Origin: Chloroflexota bacterium
GTDB lineage: Bacteria > Chloroflexota > Dehalococcoidia > Lucifugimonadales > UBA3495
Length of the DNA stretch: 5,964 bases
Direction: 5' to 3'
NCBI GenBank assembly: GCA_028874675.1
Contig: JAPPJA010000461.1
Span: forward strand, 1,206 to 7,169
Positions 1 to 5,963 of this stretch are shown one piece after another. The translations under genes and the position numbers were made by a program. The stretch's first letter is position 1, and each line of letters begins with the position of its first letter. The notes below the pieces were generated by a model, which ran no database searches, was not told where the DNA came from, and saw only the letters and a program-made list of their open reading frames with translations.

Positions 1-1995
1 GGCGAGACCTGGAAGGCGGCCCTGCTGGGGGTTGGCGTGGCGGCGGCGATGACCGTCGCCGGCTGGGCCTGGTGGCGCATCAGGAAGGCCCGCTCCGGCA
101 ACCGCCTTCACGACCCCCTCCAGATCAAGGACAAGCTCTCCCGCCTGGCCCACCAGGCCCAGCTGGAAATCATCGCCGTCCTCCCCGAGCACGGCACGGA
201 GAGCCGTGCCAGAGACCTGCTGCGCCACGCCGCCCAGTCCTACCAGGGCTACGCCAATCCCGCCGGAGCCAGGTTCAAGGCGGGGAAGGTACGGCCCGCG
301 ATTCCCGCCGTCGAGCCAGTAGTGCCTTCAGCGGGGATGTTCCGGGCCCGCAACGTCCTGGGAGTGCGGGAACTGGCGGCCCTGTGGCACCCCCTGGGCG
401 CGGGCAACCCCCTGGCCTCGGTGGGCCGCTCCGGGCCCCGGGTGCTCCAGCCCTCCGCCTCCGGCGACGACCAGGGCGCCCACGTGGGCAACACCGTGGG
501 CGGGAGACCCCGGCCGGTGCGCTTCAACCTCCGGGGCATGGGCCGCCACCACCTCTACCTGGCCCGCACCCGCATGGGCAAGTCCACCCTGATGCGCCAC
601 GACGTCGAGCACTTGATGCGGGAGAAGGCGGCGGGCCGCAACCCCGACGCCATCGTCGTCATCGACCCCCACGCCGACCTGGCGAAGGACCTGCTGGGGG
701 ACGTTCCCGAAGAGATCATCGACCAAGTGTACCTCATCGACCTGGCCGATGAGACCCGCGCCCCGGGCATCAACCTGCTGGACGTGCGGGTGTTCCCCGA
801 TAGGGACCGGGCCGCCGACGCGGTGGTGCGGGGCGCCAAGGGGGTGTGGGAGCAGTGGGGACCACGGATGCAGTCCATCCTGGAGCACGTGGTCAAGACC
901 CTCCACGAGTACAACTCCCATCCCGACACTGCTGCGGAGGAGCAACTCACCATCCTGGACGGCTCCCGGCTGATGTCGGACCGCCGGTTCCGCCGCACCG
1001 TGCTGCGACGGGTGAAGGACCCCTTCATCATCGAGTGGTGGGCCCACACCTACACCGCCTGGACCCGCACCCTCCAGGCCGACTCCATCGCCCCGGTGCA
1101 GACCCGGCTGGCCTACTACGCCTCGTCCAAGAAGGCCCGTTCCATCCTGGGCCAGCGCCGCTCCACCATTGACCTGGGCCAGGTCATCGCCGATGGCGGG
1201 GTGCTGCTGGTGTCCACCGCCCAGGGCGACGTGGGGCCGGAGGTCTCGGCCCTGGTGGGAGCGGCCATCCTCAACCTGGTGGACTCGGCGATACGCTCCC
1301 AGGGAACCCTGCCGCCGGAGCGGCGGCGAGGGGTGACGGTGGTGGTGGACGAGATGCAGGCCCTGCCCGGCGTCGATTACGACGGTATGCTCTCGGAGCT
1401 AGGCAAGTTCGGGGCCAGCTTCATCCTGGCCACCCAGAGCCTGGGCAAGCTGGACGAAATCTCCGACACCCTGCGGGACACCCTGCTGGCCAACGTGGGC
1501 TGCCTGGTGGCCTTCCAGGTGTCGGCCAACAACGCCCAGGAACTGGTGGGCGAGCTGGACCGGGAGCGGGTGGGGGAGGAGGACCTGGTGTCGTTGCCGT
1601 CGCACCACTGCTACGTGCGGGCCACGGTGGACGGGCGGCGGGAACCCACTTACTACATGGAGCTGCGCCCTCCCGAGCCGGGAGACCCCGACGTGGCGCA
1701 GCGGATCAAGGACGCCGCCTCGGCCTACACCACTCCGGCGGAGGCCCTGGCCCGGCTGGAGGCCGAGGCCGACCTGCGGGTCCAGGCATACCGGGACCGG
1801 CTGGAACGGGAAGAGGACGAGGAGGACGGCGGGCAGACCTCCGGCGGCAAGCCGGTCAAGCCCGTCGGAGGACCCGGCAGTAGCGGGAAGGCCAACGCCA
1901 ATAAGGGCAAGGGCAAGTCCAACCGCCAGCGCACCCGGCGGAGGGGAGAGGGCGGCGCCCGGCAGGAGCCGGAGCAGGAGGCCGAAGCCGCGTGA
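1..1995 (+). CDS. VirD4/TraG-like conjugative coupling ATPase, 5'-partial
   Basis: This is a probable inner-membrane P-loop ATPase of the type IV secretion coupling-protein (VirD4/TraG/TraD, HerA-FtsK related) group, which recruits DNA and drives it into a transfer channel. The frame is open from base 1, so the start lies upstream; the GTG at 37 falls inside a hydrophobic segment and is unlikely to be the real start. Numbering from base 1 (664 residues visible), residues 4-26 look like a membrane helix followed by basic residues. A Walker A-like motif ARTRMGKST lies at 188-196 (Lys194). It is followed by a VIDPHADL segment as in HerA/TraG-type ATPases. Walker B is VTVVVDE (Asp450, Glu451), followed by ILATQS, a typical motif III. 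The last 65 or so residues are acidic, then Gly/Lys/Arg-rich, and look disordered. The stop overlaps the next gene's start by four bases, indicating one operon. The fold and ATPase class are well supported; the exact transfer system is not, because no relaxase or channel gene is visible. Confidence 0.85.
   Translation, partial: GETWKAALLGVGVAAAMTVAGWAWWRIRKARSGNRLHDPLQIKDKLSRLAHQAQLEIIAVLPEHGTESRARDLLRHAAQSYQGYANPAGARFKAGKVRPAIPAVEPVVPSAGMFRARNVLGVRELAALWHPLGAGNPLASVGRSGPRVLQPSASGDDQGAHVGNTVGGRPRPVRFNLRGMGRHHLYLARTRMGKSTLMRHDVEHLMREKAAGRNPDAIVVIDPHADLAKDLLGDVPEEIIDQVYLIDLADETRAPGINLLDVRVFPDRDRAADAVVRGAKGVWEQWGPRMQSILEHVVKTLHEYNSHPDTAAEEQLTILDGSRLMSDRRFRRTVLRRVKDPFIIEWWAHTYTAWTRTLQADSIAPVQTRLAYYASSKKARSILGQRRSTIDLGQVIADGGVLLVSTAQGDVGPEVSALVGAAILNLVDSAIRSQGTLPPERRRGVTVVVDEMQALPGVDYDGMLSELGKFGASFILATQSLGKLDEISDTLRDTLLANVGCLVAFQVSANNAQELVGELDRERVGEEDLVSLPSHHCYVRATVDGRREPTYYMELRPPEPGDPDVAQRIKDAASAYTTPAEALARLEAEADLRVQAYRDRLEREEDEEDGGQTSGGKPVKPVGGPGSSGKANANKGKGKSNRQRTRRRGEGGARQEPEQEAEAA
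1976..1981 (+). promoter_or_regulatory. Shine-Dalgarno site for the replication-relaxation gene
   Basis: AGGAGG is a full Shine-Dalgarno match placed 10 bases before the GTG at 1992, inside the end of the upstream ATPase gene. Together with the GTGA stop/start overlap it supports GTG 1992 as the start, rather than the in-frame ATG at 2040, and suggests translational coupling. Confidence 0.6.
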
Positions 1996-3650
1996 AGTTC
2001 AGGGAGCGGGAAATCCTGGCCCTGCGGACCTTGGCGGCCATGCCCTTCCTGGACTGGCTGGAGCTGGCCGCCGTGTCCGGCCTGGCCGAGGCCACCGCCT
2101 ACCGCGTGCTGCGCCGGCTGAAGGCGCAGGGACTGGTGCGGTTCCTGCGCCACGCCTCCCCGCTGACCGCCACCACCCGCCGCTGGCATCTCAACCCCTT
2201 GGGGCTGGACCGCCTGGCGGCGGCGGAAGGCCGGAGCGTGGAGTATCTCCTTCGCACCCGGCCCGTATCAGCCCACTGGCAGCGGCTCCTGCTGGCCCGC
2301 CTGGACGCCGTGGCCGTCATCTACCGGCTGGCTTCGGCGATAGCGTCGGTGGAGGAACCCTTCCGGTTCCGCTGGTACCGCGCCCATTCCCTGGACGCCG
2401 CCGTGACGCTGGACGGCGGCCGGACCGTCGGCATCATTCGCCAGGGGGCCGTCGCCGACCGCACCGCCTTCTCCGACCGGGTGAACTGGCTGGTCGGCGC
2501 CCGTCAGGACCTGCCCCGGGGCCTGCTGGCCCTCTTTCCCGACGAGACGCGCCTACTACAAGCCCGCCGACTGCTGGCCCGTTATCCCGGCCCGGTCTAC
2601 CTGGCCTTGGAGCGGGCCGCGGCCCGTTCAATGACTGACGAGGCCGTCTGGCGCGTCCCGTCGGCCCCTGGACTGCTATCCCTGGAGGAGGCGCTGGCCG
2701 GCCTGAGACCGGGCGGCAGTTTGCCCGTGGAGCCGTCATTGGCAAGAGCATTGCTGCCCGAAGCCGTCAGCATCGGTGAACCCGGCAAAGACGTCCCCAA
2801 CCACCTGCTGCCCGTCCTGCTCAATCCCGCCGACAAGCGGCTGCTGGACTGCCTCGCCGACTGGCCCTGGGCCACCGTGGAGGACCTGTGCGCCTTCCTC
2901 GACCTGTCCGATTCCCGCGTCTGGCGCATGGCCGCCCGGCTGGAAGACCTGGGACTGGTTGCCAGGGGCGCGCTGGGCGGGAAGCGCCGCCTGGCTCTGG
3001 GCGAGCGCGGCCTGACCCTGCTGGCCCGCCGCGACCGGGCCTCGGTGTCCACCGCCCTGCGCCGCTGGAGCGTCCAGGACGATGATGGGGAAACCGCCAG
3101 CCACTGGCGGGATGTCCCCGGCGCTCGCAGCCGGCCCCTGGCCCGCGCCATCGAGCACACCGACGGGGTGCACCAATTCCTGGGCGCCCTGCTCCGCCAG
3201 GCAAAGGAGACGCCCGGCTGCCGAGCGGTACAGGTATCGCCGCCCCATCACTCCACCCGCTATTTTCGGCATCGGGGCAACCTGCGCTCCGTCCATCCCG
3301 ACGCCTTCGGCGTGGTGCGGGCCGGTGGCAAAACCCTTCCCTTCTTCCTGGAGTGGGAGCGCCGCGCCGTGCATCCCTCCACCATGGCCGACCGCCTGGC
3401 TCCCTACCTTCGCTACTATTCCTCCAACCTGCTCCGGGACGACCACGGACACCGGCCCCTGGTGCTGGTGGTCTTCGACGACTTCCTGGCTGAGGGCAAC
3501 TTTCTCGGCGTGGCCCGTGGCGAGATGGAACGCTCCGGGGTGGACGTGCCCCTGTGGATTTCCCACACGGGGCTGCTGGAAAAGGCCGGACCGCTGGGCC
3601 CGACTTGGCGCAGCCCAGATGTGCTGGAACCAAGCTATGCTTTCCGGTAA
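1992..3650 (+). CDS. Replication-relaxation (Replic_Relax-type) winged-helix protein, two-module
   Basis: This 552-residue soluble protein looks like the Replic_Relax family, found on plasmids and integrative elements next to coupling ATPases; its biochemical role is poorly defined. Residues 5-75 form a winged helix-turn-helix (LRTLA, then RVLRRLKAQGLVR). Residues 280-345 form a second one (RLLDCLADWPW, then RLEDLGLVAR). The C-terminal part carries the family-like pattern HPDAFGVV (Asp437), a GGKT turn, FFLEWERR (Glu454, Glu456) and ADRLAPYLRYY. Residues 131-167 repeat this pattern in weaker form (SLDAAVTL, GGRT, IIRQ, FSDRVNWL) without the glutamates. It has no signal peptide or membrane segment. 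The GTG start overlaps the upstream stop (GTGA), so both proteins are probably made from one message. Inference: a DNA-binding partner in transfer or replication control, perhaps with a nuclease-derived fold. I am fairly sure of the family and unsure of the function. Confidence 0.75.
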   Translation: MKFREREILALRTLAAMPFLDWLELAAVSGLAEATAYRVLRRLKAQGLVRFLRHASPLTATTRRWHLNPLGLDRLAAAEGRSVEYLLRTRPVSAHWQRLLLARLDAVAVIYRLASAIASVEEPFRFRWYRAHSLDAAVTLDGGRTVGIIRQGAVADRTAFSDRVNWLVGARQDLPRGLLALFPDETRLLQARRLLARYPGPVYLALERAAARSMTDEAVWRVPSAPGLLSLEEALAGLRPGGSLPVEPSLARALLPEAVSIGEPGKDVPNHLLPVLLNPADKRLLDCLADWPWATVEDLCAFLDLSDSRVWRMAARLEDLGLVARGALGGKRRLALGERGLTLLARRDRASVSTALRRWSVQDDDGETASHWRDVPGARSRPLARAIEHTDGVHQFLGALLRQAKETPGCRAVQVSPPHHSTRYFRHRGNLRSVHPDAFGVVRAGGKTLPFFLEWERRAVHPSTMADRLAPYLRYYSSNLLRDDHGHRPLVLVVFDDFLAEGNFLGVARGEMERSGVDVPLWISHTGLLEKAGPLGPTWRSPDVLEPSYAFR

Positions 3651-3693
3651 CCTCACATGGCATACGTCGGGGCAGCGACTTGACCAATGTGCG

Positions 3694-3912
3694 TGGCCGG
3701 AAAATGACAATAAGGGTTGAAAACTGACTCCAGCCATCTGCCGTGGTAATTCTAGCCTCAAGGTTGACAACGTAAGGGGCGCCCCTTACGTTGTCGTCCA
3801 ACGGAAAAACTAGCAGGTCAAACACTACGGTACCTTCCACTCGCTTCGTAGTTGCAGACGGCGCGAAGAAACGCTGCTTCAACCACAGCCCGTAGGTCGC
3901 CTCACCCGGCAA
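3694..3912 (-). pseudogene. Possible remnant of an unidentified minus-strand gene
   Basis: Read on the minus strand from 3912, the frame gives about 73 residues that look unlike random GC-rich translation. They begin LPGEATYGLWLKQRFF and continue with alternating hydrophobic stretches such as EGTVVFDLLVFPL and STLIVIFRP, suggesting beta strands. The frame opens after a stop at 3946-3948, so it overlaps the first codons of the transporter. Downstream it runs antisense into the Replic_Relax gene, where it is only a shadow. I do not recognise the protein. It could be the surviving part of a host gene cut off at the boundary with the transfer block, or a chance open frame; the 30-base palindrome inside it is odd for a coding sequence. 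Confidence 0.2.
3766..3795. repeat. Perfect 30-base palindrome
   Basis: The arm GACAACGTAAGGGGC is followed with no spacer by its exact reverse complement GCCCCTTACGTTGTC, centred between 3780 and 3781. Neither side is followed by a T run, so it does not look like a standard intrinsic terminator. A TTGACA hexamer (3764-3769) overlaps its left edge without a convincing -10 box. It could be an operator, a recombination or resolution site, or a cruciform-forming element. Its existence is certain; its role is unknown. Confidence 0.9.
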
Positions 3913-3915
3913 GGA
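3911..3915 (+). promoter_or_regulatory. Ribosome binding site of the MFS gene
   Basis: AAGGA lies eight bases before the ATG at 3924. This choice gives a protein beginning MYYGWLL, directly at the first membrane helix as expected for the family, whereas the upstream TTG at 3852 would add a 24-residue basic leader with no comparable site. Confidence 0.5.
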
Positions 3916-4737
3916 TTTCCAGGATGTACTACGGTTGGCTACTGATTACAGCCGCAATGATAATTTCGGCTGCTGTTGCTGGCGTGAAAGGCAGCCTCCC
4001 ATTCTTCATGGTACCCATGGCCGAAGCATTGGGATGGAGCATAGCCGCTTTCGCCGGCACACACTTTACCGGCGTCCTGGTGAATGGTCTCACTCAGCCC
4101 ATTCTCGGCCACCTAGTCGACCGGCGCGACGCTCGCAAACTCATCCTGATCAGCATCGCGGTTGCCGGACTCGCCACTGTTGGGCTGGGTTTCATATACT
4201 ACGTCTGGCACCTGATCGTCCTGTTCGGAATCGTGTTTTCCGCCGCGATGGGCGGCGCCTCATTCGGCGTCTTGGGACCATTGGCGGCGCGCTGGTTCCT
4301 GAATCGTCGGACATTGGCACTGTCGCTATTGACGGCTGCATCTACCATGGGCAGCATTTTCCTGAATCAGAGCGCGTTCATGGTCCAATATTCGTACGGC
4401 TGGGAAGCAGCTTGGATTGCGCTGGGAGCCATCCTGCTGTGCCTTGGGCTGCCGTTGGGGTGGAAGTTTCTGCGCAGCTGGCCCTCGGAAATGGGGCTTA
4501 AGCCCGACGGCGGTGCAGAGTCACCGGTCGAAGTGCGACTGCGGGGAAGCGCTCCGGTACTGCAACTGGGTTGGTTCGAGGTCGAACGCTGGTGGCGGGC
4601 CTTTCGGTCGCCGCCGATCTTGGCCCTATTGCCGGTCTTTGCCATAGGCGGCTTTGCCTCTGAGGTTAGCTCTAGAGACATTGTGTCGTTCGTGCAACTA
4701 TCCTTCGGTGTTTCGACTACCGAGATAATGACTGCCC

Positions 4738-4739
4738 TA
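4738..4739. repeat. Left TA target-site duplication
   Basis: The IS630 family inserts at TA and duplicates it, often within CTAG. Here CTAG occupies 4737-4740 at the left edge and 5961-5964 at the right edge. Removing the IS with one TA restores CTAG. Because CTAG is palindromic, the exact IS/flank boundary is ambiguous by a few bases. Confidence 0.65.
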
Positions 4740-4750
4740 GTACTCGATCA
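4740..4750 (+). repeat. IS630 left terminal inverted repeat
   Basis: GTACTCGATCA matches the right end in 9 of 11 positions. With the flanking CTA the match extends to CTAGTACTC perfectly on both sides. Further inward the ends agree only in scattered positions. Confidence 0.7.
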
Positions 4751-4818
4751 AACCTGTACTGGCATAAGTAGGATGCAATGAGTCATAGTCGCTACGCTTG
4801 CGGTCAAACTGCGGTGCG

Positions 4819-4825
4819 GGAGGTG
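4819..4825 (+). promoter_or_regulatory. Ribosome binding site of the transposase
   Basis: GGAGGTG lies eight bases before the ATG at 4834 and fixes the transposase start there, rather than at the in-frame TTG at 4798, which would add 12 residues (MRSNCGAGGGAS) not typical of the family. Confidence 0.6.
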
Positions 4826-4833
4826 GGGCATCC

Positions 4834-5304
4834 ATGGCTCAGGAGAAATTCGCGGTACAGTTGTCGGCGGAAGATCGGACCCAACTGGAGGGGTTGATCC
4901 GTAGGGGCCAACGCTCGGCTCGGGTCATCAATCGGGCGCGCATTCTGCTCAAGACCGATGAAGGCTGGAGCGCGTCCCAAGTGGCGGCGGCGCTGGATAC
5001 GTCGCCCCGCACGGTGTTCCGCACCAAGCGGCGGTACGCCGAGGAAGGACTGGACGGCGTGCTCCACGACCATCCCCAGGCCAATCGGTATCGCAAGCTG
5101 GATGATCGGGGCGAAGCCCACCTGATTGCCCTGGCGTGCAGCGACGCCCCCGAAGGATACGACCACTGGACCCTGCGACTGCTGGCCGACCAGGTGGTGG
5201 AGTTGGGCCTGGTGGACAGCCTGTCATACGAGACGGTGCGCCTCCGGCTCAAAAAAACGTCCTCAAGCCTTGGCAAAAACAGCAATGGTGCATCGCCCGA
5301 ATGA
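4834..5304 (+). CDS. Transposase upstream frame (DNA-binding part)
   Basis: Without frameshifting, translation from ATG 4834 gives a 156-residue protein ending at the TGA at 5302-5304. It carries the helix-turn-helix region but none of the catalytic residues, and its last 15 residues (after Lys141) depart from the family pattern. Such a product could bind IS ends and damp transposition, as proposed for short first-frame products of other IS families. That role is inference here. Confidence 0.6.
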   Translation: MAQEKFAVQLSAEDRTQLEGLIRRGQRSARVINRARILLKTDEGWSASQVAAALDTSPRTVFRTKRRYAEEGLDGVLHDHPQANRYRKLDDRGEAHLIALACSDAPEGYDHWTLRLLADQVVELGLVDSLSYETVRLRLKKTSSSLGKNSNGASPE

Positions 5305-5957
5305 ACGGGGAGTTTGTAGCGGCCATGGAGGACGTGCTGGACCTCTACGCCGAACCCTACGACGCCAAGCGTCCGGTGGTGTGCTTCGACGAAACCTCCA
5401 CTCAATTGTTGGCCGATGTGCGAGAACCGCTGCCCGCCCAGCCGGGACGACCCCGACGCCAGGACTATGAATACCGTCGCGGCGGCACCCGCAATCTTTT
5501 CCTGTTCTGCGAACCACTGGCCGGCTGGCGCCACGTGGCCATCACCGAGCGGCGCACCATGCAGGACTTCGCCCACCAGATGCGCTGGCTGGTGGATGTG
5601 GCTTACCCCGACGCTGCCGTCATCCGGGTAGTCCTGGACAACCTCAACACCCACCGCATGGCATCTTTGTACGAGACTTTCCCCGCCGCCGAGGCTCGGC
5701 GGATCGCCAAGCGCCTGGAGTTTCACCACACCCCCAAACACGCCAGTTGGCTCAACATGGCGGAGATCGAGTTCAGCGCCTTGACCCGTGCTTGTCTCAA
5801 GGGCAGACACCCCGACGCCGACGCCCTGCAACGCGGCATCACGGCCTACGAAAGCCGCCGCAACGCCGCCAGCGTCCCCATCAACTGGCGCTTCAGCACC
5901 GACGACGCCAGAACCAAATTCCATCGCTTCTACCCCTGCCTTTCCAACTCTGACTGA
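4834..5957 (+). CDS. IS630-family transposase, full length by -1 frameshift
   Basis: This DDE recombinase cuts and rejoins IS630 ends at TA sites. Reading 141 codons from ATG 4834 to 5256, then stepping back one base in the A run, gives exactly 374 residues, near the family's usual size. The junction reads LRLKK then NVLKPWQKQQWC, which continues family homology smoothly. Residues 44-70 form an N-terminal helix-turn-helix (WSASQVAAALDTSPRTVFR) that should bind the IS ends, with a second helical DNA-binding part near 111-141. The catalytic domain has VVCFDE (Asp186), VVLDNLNTH (Asp269) and SWLNMAEIE (most likely Glu311), so the triad appears intact. Frameshift-controlled transposase production is known in this family and limits activity. 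A decayed frameshift mutation or a sequencing error in the homopolymer are the alternatives. Confidence 0.75.
5250..5258 (+). other. A7 slippery site for -1 frameshifting
   Basis: CAAAAAAAC spans the point where the two transposase frames join. In the zero frame the codons are AAA AAA ACG from 5251. Moving one base back gives AAA AAC and enters the catalytic frame. Seven A also allow RNA polymerase slippage. I see no strong downstream hairpin or upstream stimulatory Shine-Dalgarno sequence. Confidence 0.65.
5301..5957 (+). CDS. Transposase downstream frame (catalytic DDE part)
   Basis: This is the downstream frame from its first ATG, 218 residues, carrying all three presumed catalytic residues (in VVCFDE, VVLDN and MAEIE). 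It would normally be the C-terminal part of the frameshift fusion. Its ATG overlaps the TGA of the first frame as ATGA, which could permit re-initiation, but there is no clear Shine-Dalgarno sequence, and a protein starting here would lack DNA-binding helices. I treat the fusion as the main product. Confidence 0.45.
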   Translation: MNGEFVAAMEDVLDLYAEPYDAKRPVVCFDETSTQLLADVREPLPAQPGRPRRQDYEYRRGGTRNLFLFCEPLAGWRHVAITERRTMQDFAHQMRWLVDVAYPDAAVIRVVLDNLNTHRMASLYETFPAAEARRIAKRLEFHHTPKHASWLNMAEIEFSALTRACLKGRHPDADALQRGITAYESRRNAASVPINWRFSTDDARTKFHRFYPCLSNSD

Positions 5958-5961
5958 GTAC
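5951..5961 (-). repeat. IS630 right terminal inverted repeat
   Basis: TGACTGAGTAC is the inverted partner of the left end. The transposase stop codon (5955-5957) lies inside it, so the coding region runs to the very end of the element. Confidence 0.7.
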
Positions 5962-5963
5962 TA
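5962..5963. repeat. Right TA target-site duplication
   Basis: This TA sits within the final CTAG of the window and pairs with the TA at the left edge of the IS. Only one base of flanking sequence follows, so the resumption of the transporter frame cannot be verified. Confidence 0.55.

Larger units (their letters stand above)
3651..3923. other. Intergenic region at the composition boundary
   Basis: This 273-base stretch separates the GC-rich transfer genes from the transporter stump. It holds the 30-base palindrome (3766-3795), a possible minus-strand gene remnant, and the transporter's ribosome binding site. A row sampled here (3721-3780) is about 52% GC, far below the upstream genes. I see no tRNA and no T-tract terminator. 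The transporter frame stays open upstream to a TTG at 3852, but nothing there supports an earlier start. Confidence 0.6.
3924..4781 (+). pseudogene. MFS transporter, truncated by the IS630 insertion
   Basis: This is the N-terminal part of a major facilitator superfamily permease, an inner-membrane secondary transporter; the substrate cannot be told. From the ATG at 3924, the native sequence runs 272 codons to 4739. Another 13 codons (VLDQTCTGISRMQ) come from the IS, ending at the TGA at 4779-4781. Likely membrane helices lie near residues 5-23, 44-62, 74-92, 97-119, 132-152, 162-182 and 231-248. The loop after helix 2 has the MFS motif A pattern, GHLVDRRDARK at 62-72. Full MFS proteins have about 400 residues and 12 helices, so most of the second half is missing and the product is probably inactive. 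The remaining 3' part should lie beyond the window. Its GC content is lower than that of either flanking mobile block, suggesting resident host DNA. Confidence 0.8.
4740..5961 (+). mobile_element. Complete IS630-family insertion sequence (about 1.22 kb)
   Basis: The element is bounded by inverted ends (GTACTCGATCA on the left; GTACTCAGTCA on the right read in reverse complement), has TA on both sides, and encodes a single IS630-type DDE transposase in two overlapping frames. It moves by cut-and-paste into TA dinucleotides. The length of about 1222 bases is normal for the family. It has interrupted an MFS gene in the same orientation. The catalytic residues are present, and the split frame looks like a regulated frameshift rather than decay, so it may be active. 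I did not assign it to a named IS. Confidence 0.85.

Noticed and set aside
37..39. GTG at 37 as the start of the ATPase gene
   Set aside because: The frame is open to base 1 and the first transmembrane segment begins before it, so the true start is upstream of the window.
2736..3770. Long minus-strand open frame (344 codons) opposite the Replic_Relax gene
   Set aside because: It is a shadow of a GC-rich gene: the translation is rich in Gly, Gln, Ala and His without recognisable motifs, and the plus strand has clear domains and a coupled start.
3764..3792. Sigma-70 promoter using TTGACA at 3764-3769
   Set aside because: The -35 match is perfect, but at a 17-base spacing the -10 position reads TACGTT, only three of six matches, and it lies inside the palindrome. 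Too weak to annotate.
3766..3795. The palindrome as a rho-independent terminator
   Set aside because: There is no loop between the arms and no T tract on either strand after the stem.
3822..3856. Small hairpin ACTACG ... CGTAGT
   Set aside because: The stem is only six bases with a loop of about 17 and no associated signal; expected by chance.
3852..3923. Earlier TTG start for the MFS gene
   Set aside because: It would add a basic 24-residue leader before helix 1, and the AAGGA site favours ATG 3924.
4839..5924. Minus-strand open frame of 361 codons across the IS
   Set aside because: It lies opposite the transposase, whose motifs and catalytic residues are clear on the plus strand. The minus translation resembles no known IS passenger protein and follows from strong GC bias.
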